From Gammaproteobacteria bacterium (GTDB lineage Bacteria; Pseudomonadota; Gammaproteobacteria; CAIRSR01), in assembly GCA_963575655.1 (NCBI GenBank), contig CAUYTY010000155.1:1-43575 (forward strand): 43,575 nt of DNA. The letters are read 5' to 3'. The stretch's first letter is position 1. The number at the start of each line of letters is the position of its first letter. The translations under genes were made by a program, and so were the position numbers. Shown in pieces: positions 17,982 through 27,190 of the stretch. The notes under the pieces were generated by a model. The model was not told the origin of the DNA, ran no database searches, and was given only the letters and a program-made list of their open reading frames with translations.

Positions 17982-20201
17982 TTACGCCCGCTCCATAGGT
18001 CGAGTAGTTTCCTGCCCCGAAATGCGGCGGAGACTGATTACTCCACGTAGCTCATTGATACGTGCCAGGAGTCGAGACACCTGATCGATGTGGTAGACCT
18101 CCACAGTCAAACGCATATCGGCGACTTGTTTCTTCTTGTTGGTTTGAGTATCTACTGCCAGAATATTGATCCCATCATCCGCCATTAATCCACTTACGTC
18201 TCGTAATAGGCCAGGACGGTCATTGGCCACGATTTGGATCTGCACCGGCCAGGTATCTGCGGTATTTGCGGTCCATGAGGCATCCAACAATTTGGCGCGC
18301 GTCTCTGCGGTTCGCCCTAGAACATTGGTGCAATCGGCACGGTGGATACTGATTCCGTTATTTTGGGTGACTTGGCCAACAATTGGATCTCCTGGATTGG
18401 GCCGGCAGCACTGTGCAAAGTGGGTAACGAGATTACCTACCCCTTGCACACGGATACGAGTGGGGGCCTCAGAATTCTTTACAGGACGTGGTCGTTCCGA
18501 TGGTAATGGAGTAGCTGCAGCTTTACGACGTTGTGCTAGAAGATGTTCTAGGGCATTGCTTATCTGGGATTGTGCAACATCTCCCCGACCCAGGGCAGCC
18601 ATTAGATCCTCGGGGCGGTTATAACGCAGCCGTTTCGCTAACACCTCTAGGTCTGTTTTCGATAAACCCAAGCGCACCAATTCACGATCCAGCAAGATAC
18701 GACCTTGCTCTACATCATCTTCATGGTGCTCCTGTCGGAACCAATGGCGCACTTTCTCCCGGGCACGATTGGTATGTAGGTAACCGGTGGTGGGATTGAG
18801 CCAATCACGGCTTGGCTCCCCCCTTTTTGCGGTGAGGATCTCAATCTGTTCACCGTTGCGGAGTTGGTAGGAGAGCGGGACGATATGCCCATCCACCTTG
18901 GCACCACGACAGCGGTGGCCGACCTCGGAATGGACGTGATAGGCAAAATCGAGTGGTGTTGCCCCCCGTGGAAGGTCGATTACCTGGCCTTTGGGGGTGA
19001 AGACGTGAATCTCCTCGTGTTGCAATGTCTGGCGGAATCGTTCCATAAATTCGCCAGGGTCTGCGGTTTCATCCAATGCCAGAAATTGGCGCAACCATTG
19101 GAGGCGGTGATCGTAATCGGCATCGCTCCGTCCCCCCTCTTTGTATCGCCAATGGGCTGCGACCCCTAATTCGGCATGACGATGCATATCGTAAGAACGA
19201 ATCTGAACCTCTACGATCTTGTCATCGGGACCCACCACCGCAGTATGCAAAGATTGGTAAAAGTTATTCTTGGGTTTGGCAATGTAATCATCAAATTCTC
19301 CGGAGATTGGCATCCACAGGCCATGAATCACCCCCAGGGAGGTGTAACAATCACTTAGACTATTGACCAAGATACGCACGGCCCGCACATCATAGATGCG
19401 ATCAAAGTCAACCGCCTTTTTCCGCATTTTGCGCCAAATACTATAGATGTGTTTAGCTCGACCACTCACCTCGGCGTGAATATCAATGGCAGCGAGACGT
19501 TCCCGAAGGATTGCCATTACTTGTTGGAGATAGTTTTCCCGATCGAGACGGCGCTCATCCAGCAAGGCGGCAATGCGTTGGTAGATTGCCGGTTCTAGAT
19601 AACGGAAAGATAAGTCTTCCAATTCCCACTTGAGTCGCCCCATCCCTAGGCGATTCGCCAGCGGGGCGTAGAGGTCCATCGCCTCTGTGGCGATACGTCG
19701 CCGTTCCGGCTCTGGAGATTTTTTTGCACTGCGCAGATCATGAGTCCGTTCCGCAAGTTTGATCAGCAATACGCGCATATCCTCATCAATGGATAGCAAT
19801 AGTTTACGCAATCCTTCGTGGTCTTCAGGACGACTTTGACAACTGCGTCGACGCATTACGATATCGATGCGCTGAACACCTTCCACCAAGCGAGCAATAC
19901 CCGTCCCAAATTCTGCGGCAAGGTTAACCTCTTTGTTGACCACTTCTGGAACATCATGAAGCACGGCTGCGGCCAAGGTTTGAACATCTAGGCGTAATCC
20001 CGATAGAATGTGGGCGACCTCTAGGGCGTGTTCTAGATAGGTTTCTCCACTTGGACGACGAACGGTACCGTAGAGTTGTTCCGCCCAAATGCAAGCGCGG
20101 CGCAACAAACCAAAATCAACCCCCGGCCGCTCCTGGACTAGATTGTCTAGCCATGCGGTGTAGTTGGTAACAGGATTAGGTGAGGAAGTAACCGCGACCA
20201 T
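17982..20201 (-). CDS. relA: GTP pyrophosphokinase RelA (ppGpp synthetase I)
   Basis: A 739-residue stringent-response enzyme that makes (p)ppGpp from ATP and GTP/GDP on stalled ribosomes. Start ATG 20201 is preceded by AGGAAA; a longer frame to 20294 is unlikely. The HD-type hydrolase region (residues about 45-190) keeps YLEHALEVAHIL and VLHD, but the HDxxED motif reads HDVPEV and LADRTHN reads LAERTHD, so hydrolysis is probably lost, as in RelA. The synthetase carries EFDDYIAKPKNNFYQSLHT near residue 300, the EXDD form typical of RelA rather than SpoT. TGS (IHVFTPKGQVIDLPRGATPL), a Cys-rich region (FAQCCRPNPGDP) and a C-terminal ACT domain follow. The length matches E. coli RelA (744). Confidence 0.93.
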   Translation of the reverse strand: MVAVTSSPNPVTNYTAWLDNLVQERPGVDFGLLRRACIWAEQLYGTVRRPSGETYLEHALEVAHILSGLRLDVQTLAAAVLHDVPEVVNKEVNLAAEFGTGIARLVEGVQRIDIVMRRRSCQSRPEDHEGLRKLLLSIDEDMRVLLIKLAERTHDLRSAKKSPEPERRRIATEAMDLYAPLANRLGMGRLKWELEDLSFRYLEPAIYQRIAALLDERRLDRENYLQQVMAILRERLAAIDIHAEVSGRAKHIYSIWRKMRKKAVDFDRIYDVRAVRILVNSLSDCYTSLGVIHGLWMPISGEFDDYIAKPKNNFYQSLHTAVVGPDDKIVEVQIRSYDMHRHAELGVAAHWRYKEGGRSDADYDHRLQWLRQFLALDETADPGEFMERFRQTLQHEEIHVFTPKGQVIDLPRGATPLDFAYHVHSEVGHRCRGAKVDGHIVPLSYQLRNGEQIEILTAKRGEPSRDWLNPTTGYLHTNRAREKVRHWFRQEHHEDDVEQGRILLDRELVRLGLSKTDLEVLAKRLRYNRPEDLMAALGRGDVAQSQISNALEHLLAQRRKAAATPLPSERPRPVKNSEAPTRIRVQGVGNLVTHFAQCCRPNPGDPIVGQVTQNNGISIHRADCTNVLGRTAETRAKLLDASWTANTADTWPVQIQIVANDRPGLLRDVSGLMADDGINILAVDTQTNKKKQVADMRLTVEVYHIDQVSRLLARINELRGVISLRRISGQETTRPMERA

Positions 20202-20713
20202 CAATAATTTCCTGCAAAATAAAATAATAACACTTACCTTGGGAAATCGATAAAGCCGTTTAGAAAAAGAGACAGCTAGTAGCGTACCATACAAATTTTA
20301 CCGATTACGACACGCACAGCGTCATTGTGGACTTTTTCTCGTTGCGTCTGCCTTATAACCGACGAAGGATGTTGCATTGTTCCCGTTTTTCTGCGGGGGA
20401 ATAGATAACTCAAGTTGGCCACCGATGGCCCAATCCTGCCATTATTCCGACATGGCTTGCCGGATACAGGGCCTAGAGACATGATCCCCGTCGGTCATAC
20501 CTTCCATGGCGCCTGAATTCCGGCAATCCCTACCGAAATGACGGATAAGGGATAGACACTATCGAGAACCTCACCTCCCAGCTCCTTCTCCTGCTAAGGA
20601 GAGGGGGGCGGGGGTGAGGTTTTAGGTTTTCGGTAATGTCTGATATTTAATCCATTGGTGCGCAACGAATCGAAACCCAAACAACAAGATCATTACCCAG
20701 ATATTGACTAATT
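20202..20713. other. relA/SNF2 divergent intergenic region with repeats
   Basis: A 512-bp gap with no gene. A solo family A end (TAACTCAAGTTGGCCACC) lies at 20406-20423. A long imperfect palindrome near 20571-20622 pairs AACCTCACC with GGGGTGAGGTT and CTCCTTCTCC with GGAGAGGG. Both divergent promoters must lie here, but I cannot place them. Confidence 0.5.
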
Positions 20714-23500
20714 ATGAATGAAGATTCTTCTATTGTTCGGTCGGATGACAGTACATTTGTAGAAATGTTGCATCAAGACCAAAATTTAAACTTGGCTCTA
20801 GCGATCACTCCGGGAAGAATAGCCTACCTAGAATCTGCCTCTGCGGATAATGAGCCCCTTACTCCGGCCATTGCCTCCCGATTACGTCTGGCTTTTACCC
20901 AGGGTTGGGCTCATGGTTTGCTACAACTCGGTAGTGGTGAATTGTCCACCCATCTGCCACCATCACTAGCCTTTGGTCGTGATATTGCCCATCTGTTTAT
21001 GGTGCGCCTGTGTGCGGTACCAGACTTAGAATCGCAATGGCAGGCACTAAATTTTCCTACGCCCTCTGAGGAACTAAAGCAACGGTTGGATACTGCGCCA
21101 CCGATGACTGGGGCGGAATATCTGGATCTCGATTGTCTATTGAGTTGGTGGACAGAATTAGTAACCGCTGCGAGTGCTGAGATCACCGCTGCTGGTGGTG
21201 ATGTGCAGAAATGGTTGCAGACCAAGGCACCAGCCTGGAATCTGGTGGGGCGAGTTTATTTCCACCTCGCCGAAAATAAGAGTGATACCGACACCCCGTT
21301 TGCCTTCCTCGCTACTTATACTCATCGCATCTCCGTGCACACCGCACGAGTGCAACATTTGCCACTAATTCGGGCACTCAAGGAATACGCCAGCGCAACC
21401 AACCGCGATGCCTTGCTCAAACTATTGCTACCGATCCACAAGGCTGCCCAGGAAAGTTCTCTAGTCAAGGAATTGATGGACTCTGGTGCAATCCACCACC
21501 AGTTGAATTGGACGCCACGCGAGGCCTATCACTTCCTCAAGGATATTCCCCGATTCGAGGCCGCTGGTATTTTGGTTCGTATTCCAGATTGGTGGAAACC
21601 TAAAAGTCCACCACGACCACAGATTACTGTCAATATTGGGAAAGGCGCAGCGTCGGCAATGGGGTTGGGTGCATTACTTGATTTCTCGGTGGAACTTACC
21701 CTAGAGGGAGAGACATTAACTGCCGCTGAGTGGAGACAGATTCTGGCCAATACCGATGGTTTGGCCCTAATCAAGGGGCGTTGGGTAGAGGTCGATCGTG
21801 ATCGGTTACAAGAGGCGTTGCATCATTGGCAGCAGGTACAACGCTCGGTGGGAGACGGAATTTCTTTTTTGGAAGGGATGCGCCTATTGGCCGGGGCGAC
21901 ACTGGATGGCGATAAAACCGCATTGACAACCTCCAGCGCCGATTGGTCACAGATAATTGCTGGAGATTGGCTACGCGATGCCTTGGGGCATCTCCGCAAT
22001 CCCGCCGGGACACTCGATATGGTACCGGATGAGGATTTTACTGCCCAGTTGCGTCCCTATCAACGAGTGGGGGTAGAGTGGTTGTGGTGGCTCACCAAAT
22101 TGCGTCTCGGTGGCTGTCTCGCTGACGATATGGGACTGGGTAAGACTATTCAACTTATCGCTCTATTGGTTCAACTGAAACGTCACGGTGAATCAGGTCC
22201 CCATTTGTTGGTGGTACCGGCCTCGCTCATCGCAAATTGGCAAGGAGAGATTCGTCGTTTTGCCCCACGCTTGACTACCTTCATCGCGCATCCCTCGGAG
22301 ATTGCTACTAAGGATTTGATTGCCTGGCCCCAAGAATCACTAGATTCGGTTGATCTAATTATCACCAGTTATGGAACCTTGTCGCGCCTGCCCTGGATGA
22401 CCAAAAGGGTATGGTCGCTAGTGGTCTTGGATGAGGCCCAAGCGATAAAGAATCCTGGTGCACAACAAACTCGTACAGTTAAAGCACTGCGCAGCCGTAC
22501 CCGACTAGCCTTGACGGGAACTCCAGTAGAAAATCGTTTAGGCGACCTTTGGTCGCTATTTGATTTTATTTGTCCTGGACTATTGGGTTCGTTCAAGACC
22601 TTTGGCCGTTTCGCTAAACATCTAGCGGAGGAGCCACAACAGAGTTATGCACCGTTACGCAATTTGGTGCGACCCTATATTTTGCGACGCCTGAAGACCG
22701 ATAAGCAGATCATCTCCGATCTTCCCGACAAAACCGAGGTAAAAGCCTGGTGTGGATTGAGTAAAACCCAGGCTGTGCTCTATCAGCAAGCGATAGATGA
22801 ATTAGAGCATACCTTGGTAACAGTCGAAGGAATCGAGCGACGCGGCGTTGTACTCGCCTATCTATTGCGTTTTAAACAGATTTGTAACCATCCTTCGCAA
22901 TGGTTGGGTGATGGCGGTTATGCTGCGCTAGAGAGTGGTAAATTCGCTCGTTTGTCCGAGATTGCCGAATCCATTGCCGCACGCCAAGAAAAGGTTCTGG
23001 TGTTTACCCAATTCAAAGAAATGACTGAACCCTTGAATTGTTTCTTGGAAACGGTATTCGGTCGGCCTGGGTTAGTATTGCATGGCTCGACCGCTGTCAA
23101 GCAGCGCAAGGTATTGGTGGACGCCTTTCAGCAAGAACTCGGACCGCCATTTTTCGTATTGTCGATCAAGGCCGGTGGCACCGGGCTTACCCTTACTGCC
23201 GCCTCGCACGTCATTCACTTTGATCGTTGGTGGAACCCTGCAGTGGAAAACCAGGCGACCGATCGTGCCTATCGTATTGGTCAGCACCGCAACGTGTTGG
23301 TGCATAAATTCGTCTGCCGTGGCACCGTAGAAGAAAAAATCGATGCCCTTATTGAGTCAAAACTCGGACTTTCTCAGGCATTGATGGAAGGTGGTAGCGA
23401 ACTATTGCTGACCGAAATGAGTGATAGGGAATTGCTCCAATTGGTGGCATTGGATATTCATAGCGCTGCTGGTGACCTCAGAGAAGCGGATGGGGCATGA
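20714..23500 (+). CDS. SNF2-family DEAD/DEAH helicase (Rad54/HepA-like)
   Basis: A 928-residue Swi2/Snf2 ATPase that uses ATP to translocate on double-stranded DNA and remodel bound proteins. The N-terminal half (to residue about 440) includes the SNF2-associated region seen in bacterial members (REAYHFLKDIPRFEAAGI, then DWWKP). The ATPase motifs are ordered: I DDMGLGKTIQLIALL near 470, II VVLDEAQAIKNP near 570, III LALTGTPVENRLGDLWSLF near 597. In the C-terminal lobe are VLVFTQFKEM near 758, then SIKAGGTGLTLTAA and the final DRAYRIGQHRNV. There is no nuclease or methyltransferase neighbour, so a defence role is not indicated. The stop lies five bases before a nested repeat element. Confidence 0.9.
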   Translation: MNEDSSIVRSDDSTFVEMLHQDQNLNLALAITPGRIAYLESASADNEPLTPAIASRLRLAFTQGWAHGLLQLGSGELSTHLPPSLAFGRDIAHLFMVRLCAVPDLESQWQALNFPTPSEELKQRLDTAPPMTGAEYLDLDCLLSWWTELVTAASAEITAAGGDVQKWLQTKAPAWNLVGRVYFHLAENKSDTDTPFAFLATYTHRISVHTARVQHLPLIRALKEYASATNRDALLKLLLPIHKAAQESSLVKELMDSGAIHHQLNWTPREAYHFLKDIPRFEAAGILVRIPDWWKPKSPPRPQITVNIGKGAASAMGLGALLDFSVELTLEGETLTAAEWRQILANTDGLALIKGRWVEVDRDRLQEALHHWQQVQRSVGDGISFLEGMRLLAGATLDGDKTALTTSSADWSQIIAGDWLRDALGHLRNPAGTLDMVPDEDFTAQLRPYQRVGVEWLWWLTKLRLGGCLADDMGLGKTIQLIALLVQLKRHGESGPHLLVVPASLIANWQGEIRRFAPRLTTFIAHPSEIATKDLIAWPQESLDSVDLIITSYGTLSRLPWMTKRVWSLVVLDEAQAIKNPGAQQTRTVKALRSRTRLALTGTPVENRLGDLWSLFDFICPGLLGSFKTFGRFAKHLAEEPQQSYAPLRNLVRPYILRRLKTDKQIISDLPDKTEVKAWCGLSKTQAVLYQQAIDELEHTLVTVEGIERRGVVLAYLLRFKQICNHPSQWLGDGGYAALESGKFARLSEIAESIAARQEKVLVFTQFKEMTEPLNCFLETVFGRPGLVLHGSTAVKQRKVLVDAFQQELGPPFFVLSIKAGGTGLTLTAASHVIHFDRWWNPAVENQATDRAYRIGQHRNVLVHKFVCRGTVEEKIDALIESKLGLSQALMEGGSELLLTEMSDRELLQLVALDIHSAAGDLREADGA

Positions 23501-23505
23501 GTAGA

Positions 23506-23620
23506 TAATTCGAGTTGCCACCTGGCGCCTGGCCAGAAACTTTAATCTTGTGTTGTGCAACCATTCGGGTTGAAAAATCAGGACAGTTTTCGGCCAGACA
23601 CTAGGTAGCAACTTGGATTA
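23506..23620. repeat. family A element carrying a nested family B element
   Basis: The family A ends are TAATTCGAGTTGCCACCT (23506-23523) and AGGTAGCAACTTGGATTA (23603-23620), inverted to each other. The interval between them (23523-23603) has its own inverted ends of family B, the right one being GTTTTCGGCCAGACACTA. The whole 115 bp is non-coding and starts five bases after the SNF2 stop codon. Confidence 0.75.
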
Positions 23621-23871
23621 CTTACCGACTGTATCACATAGCAAATGGACGGAATGTAGCAACAAGTTCTCGCTCACTTTTCCGATTATTTTAATAACCT
23701 GCAGACTCAAACTCGAAGTGCAACTCTTGAATTAACAGTTGGTTGAGTGAGTGAGGTGCTCTAGTTTTTGTATCAGACGAATCCCGGCAGCGTCAAGGGA
23801 CCGTGAGATAGGGTGCCGGGAATCTTTTCCCACGGCACCCTTGCCACCCCGGCGAGGGGAGTTTGACTTTT

Positions 23872-24351
23872 CCATCGCCATCCTCGTCGCGAGCATATTC
23901 CCCACGACCGTGGCAAACGTTCTTGTGCTCATAGCCCCATTCCTCCAAGGCGTTATAAATCACGTACTCGTCGGTATAGACTCAGCGTCCCGGGTTCGAT
24001 GATCTCCTCTATGAACGGCCGAATGGTTTTCTGCTGAACGTTCTCCAGCATGATAATTCGGACCTCGCCACCGCGTTCAAGCATGCCAAAGATCGGTGCT
24101 TTTCCTTCTCGAACGTGCCTCGGCCAGGTGTGCTCCCTTGAGCCACCTGCGGCGCGGAGTCCGGCCTCAATCCGGTCGGGTTGGCCCCCTTTATGCCCCC
24201 GGCACCTCGTCACATTCCGCCTTGCCCTTGAGCCGCGCTTTGGGACGGCGTTTGACGATACCACCCCGCAACTGAGCCGCCACGCCTGATCATCGCTTTC
24301 GTTCAGGCCCAACTCCATGGCAATCTGGCGGTTTGATATGTTCAACCCCAT
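23872..24351 (-). pseudogene. decayed IS1595 (ISXO2-like) transposase
   Basis: Pieces of an ISXO2-type DDE transposase appear in several minus-strand frames. In order they are LNISNRQIAMELGLN, KAECDEV, GHKGGQPDRI, KAPIFGMLERGGEVRIIML, ENVQQKTIRPFIEE, then after a frameshift near 23985 VYTDEYVIYNALEEWGYEHK and NVCHGRGEYARDEDGDG. The order and content match the catalytic core. Frameshifts, internal stops and loss of the C-terminal part (the expected VHVNTxEG region is absent after DGDG) show that it is not functional. No intact terminal repeats were identified. Confidence 0.8.
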
Positions 24352-24565
24352 CAGTGTGGATTAATCGGTATGCTATCACACGCCCTCAAAACCCCATATG
24401 AGCCTTCTCCTTTTTCTCCTAGACACTGTTGCCTGATCCTCGTTCGCCTCGTTTGATACGGATACCTGAACGCTATTTGCTACCGGAGTTGGACGACGCG
24501 AATGATGCGGTTCGTTTCTCTCATAGCATCCTACGTGGGCTGAGTTGTAAAGCGCAAAACAACTT
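24352..24565. other. short gap with a protein-like fragment
   Basis: On the plus strand one frame between a stop at about 24419 and a TAG at 24567 reads like protein (RLIRIPERYLLPELDDANDA) but has no start codon or recognised family. It is probably a remnant linked to the neighbouring transposase debris. Confidence 0.25.
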
Positions 24566-27058
24566 CTAGCTATAGGATGGTTGTTGGTTATAAAAATCGA
24601 AACAATGGATTATTTGACTGCGCTGCAATTCTGTTTCAACTATAAATTTAATACCATAAAATACACCAGCATCGTATGATCGTTGCCAGAGGATGTTACC
24701 TTTTATTTCCATTGGTGTTTGCTGTGTATACCGGCTCAAATCATCAGACGGTAGCATGATTTTCATGAGAATAACTTCGCCAACACTGGCTTGTAGCGAT
24801 AGAGGTAACCGTAGGCGAACACCGGTCACACTGAAGTCCACGGTAACGGCGTCTCGCTCCGCTCCATGATCGTCAACAAAAACCAATAGATTTTTCGCAA
24901 GACGCGGCATCTCACGATTCTCATTGGAAGTAGCAATCACGGTATGCTGTTTTTCGTAGCGGAAATGTTCCACCATATCACACAGGTGTTCCGTTACATG
25001 GAACAAATCTCGAGCAATCTCTCCAGTGGTGTATAGTTTTAAGGAGTTGTTTTCTAGTATGGCGATAAAAGCCTGGAAACTTGTACGTAGGGACTCAAGC
25101 CGTGCCTTCTGTTCCTTACTAACACCAGAAATCTGGTATGCGACATCGACGTTATCTTCAATGATTTTGGCAATACGTTTAATCGCTGTATATGTTCCAC
25201 CTGCTTTTTCTTTATTTACCTGGGTCCGAACGATAACACGTCGCATAACGTCGTTACTCTCAATAATGAGTCGCGACAAATTATCAATAATCTTCGAGAT
25301 TTCCTTAGTCGCGCCACTGGCGTGCTGAGCGAGTTTGCGCACTTCGTCGGCAACAACGGAGAAGCCGCGCCCGGCATCTCCTGCTCGCGCCGCTTCGATA
25401 GCGGCATTTAGGGCTAATAAATTGGTTTGGTCGGTAATTCCGGAAATCACCTTCACGATCTGTTGGATTTGCTGATTCGCGGTGCTCAGCTCACCAAACT
25501 TAGATTCGGCAATACCTACCTCCGTAATTACATGCTCCATTTCTTCGATATTAAGACGCACCGCTTGTATACCATCATGCGCACTCTGACGCGCTAAGTC
25601 AGCACGATCGCTTACAGCATCAGAAAGTTCTTGCACGACTCTGGAAGTTTCAGTCAGTGCGTTCGTAGCAGTTTGAACCTCCTCAGAGTGTATATGCTCC
25701 TTATTATTTGCATCAACAATGCGTTGGGCAATAGTCGATATTTGATAGGAAGAATGAGCAACCTGCTTACTTTCCAGATCGATCTCTCGCATGTGCGACG
25801 ATAGCTCCTTTACCATATTTTGCACACAACCCAAGACACTGGTGGATGTTGTATTATCGGAAATTGAAATTTTTAAATTACCTTCACTAACAGCACGAAC
25901 GATTCTTGCGACATCATCGGTGCTTCCCCCCAGGCGTTCACGCATACGGGTAAGGAGAATGGTAACAATACCCGACACGATAAATACACTGATTATCACC
26001 GTCATCAACACCCGAAAGGTCCGGTTATGTTGTCTAATCGATGTTTGGATCATTGATTCAGGAAGATAGTAGATTAGCTCCCACGAACTATCGCTGGGGA
26101 CTTTAATTTTCATCCTAAATACATTGCGCCCTTCTTCTCCTGTCGCGATAAGATCTGCCAGATCGTGACTGCGCCTATCAGAGATGCTAATTCCATAATT
26201 CTCGTTAGTCAAAACAAAACGGGCGGGCGCGGGGAGCACCCACTGATCTTTCCGTTGTTCCGCCAGGTCGAAATCCGTTATCGGCACAAACGGTATACCT
26301 ATCAGTAATGCTTCTAAGGCATTAGCACGTAGGATTGCTGAAATAACACCATAAAACTTTCCTGAATTATCGTAGAAAGGAACTGAGTAAAGCATGCCAT
26401 AGGTGTCTCGGACATTTCCCATTGCTTTTGATTGATACTGCGCGTTATCACAAGTCCGTATTATTGGACTAACAAATGCGGGAATGTCATCGATTCCAGG
26501 AAAATCAAATTTCGGGTACAGTGTTTTAATTGCGGCCATTTGCCTTGGAAAGTATTGGTATTCCTCATCCTCCAATTCTTCAGGCGTGTCATCTGTTTTT
26601 GGCTTATTGGCCTCCAATTTCTTTTCGCCAAACACCAAGGTGTCAAACATAAAGAATGGAATCTGTCCCTTGGCTGCATCAAGGCCATCAATTACCGCAT
26701 AAACTTCAGATACACTTGCACGCGATGCGAGATTGTTGTAGATCTGCTGGACCGTTTCTTTCCCCTCTTGAGAGAATCGTCCTTCTTTGACTACGTCCTC
26801 GTCTTCACCGGTCCGATTACTTCCCGTAATGGCCTTGACACTGGGTAATAGCGTAATGGTCCTAATGTTTTGGTAAACACCAGTTAACATTGACTCAATT
26901 TCCGCACGTTTGCCCCCGACCACATTCACTAGTTGGTCACGAATATACCATTGCTCCAACTCAACGCGTTCCTTGGCATGCCAATGCAACAGATAGCTAA
27001 CCGAAAGAATGGAGAGCAAGAGCAAGCTATATATTTCTTTTTTAATGTAATTTAACAT
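24566..27058 (-). CDS. methyl-accepting chemotaxis protein with C-terminal PilZ domain
   Basis: An 830-residue receptor; ATG 27058 is chosen over a GTG three codons upstream. One membrane segment (residues about 8-26) is followed by a large periplasmic sensor region (to about 350, Cache-like: [20 protein letters not shown], then GVISAI). A second segment (about 354-377) and the cytoplasmic methyl-accepting domain come next. Its conserved tip ([18 protein letters not shown], then [11 protein letters not shown]) is near residue 550-580 and docks CheA/CheW. After about residue 715 a PilZ fold follows ([11 protein letters not shown] near 742, matching the D/NxSxxG c-di-GMP-binding motif). This suggests a receptor that couples an external signal to c-di-GMP. 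No che genes are nearby. The sensed ligand is unknown. Confidence 0.9.
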   Translation of the reverse strand: MLNYIKKEIYSLLLLSILSVSYLLHWHAKERVELEQWYIRDQLVNVVGGKRAEIESMLTGVYQNIRTITLLPSVKAITGSNRTGEDEDVVKEGRFSQEGKETVQQIYNNLASRASVSEVYAVIDGLDAAKGQIPFFMFDTLVFGEKKLEANKPKTDDTPEELEDEEYQYFPRQMAAIKTLYPKFDFPGIDDIPAFVSPIIRTCDNAQYQSKAMGNVRDTYGMLYSVPFYDNSGKFYGVISAILRANALEALLIGIPFVPITDFDLAEQRKDQWVLPAPARFVLTNENYGISISDRRSHDLADLIATGEEGRNVFRMKIKVPSDSSWELIYYLPESMIQTSIRQHNRTFRVLMTVIISVFIVSGIVTILLTRMRERLGGSTDDVARIVRAVSEGNLKISISDNTTSTSVLGCVQNMVKELSSHMREIDLESKQVAHSSYQISTIAQRIVDANNKEHIHSEEVQTATNALTETSRVVQELSDAVSDRADLARQSAHDGIQAVRLNIEEMEHVITEVGIAESKFGELSTANQQIQQIVKVISGITDQTNLLALNAAIEAARAGDAGRGFSVVADEVRKLAQHASGATKEISKIIDNLSRLIIESNDVMRRVIVRTQVNKEKAGGTYTAIKRIAKIIEDNVDVAYQISGVSKEQKARLESLRTSFQAFIAILENNSLKLYTTGEIARDLFHVTEHLCDMVEHFRYEKQHTVIATSNENREMPRLAKNLLVFVDDHGAERDAVTVDFSVTGVRLRLPLSLQASVGEVILMKIMLPSDDLSRYTQQTPMEIKGNILWQRSYDAGVFYGIKFIVETELQRSQIIHCFDFYNQQPSYS

Positions 27059-27190
27059 AAGTTGCACAGTTCAATATCGTTATTAGAAATATCCAACCTT
27101 AAAGGTGCAGCGGATGAGTAACACCGTTGATAACCATCTCGGACTTTTGGGGGTAGGTCTTGCATTTTACATCTATACCCCGTCGCCAAA

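Noticed and set aside
20714-24351. Defence island built on the SNF2 helicase
   Set aside because: The neighbours are relA, repeats and a decayed transposase; no nuclease, methyltransferase or other defence partner is present.
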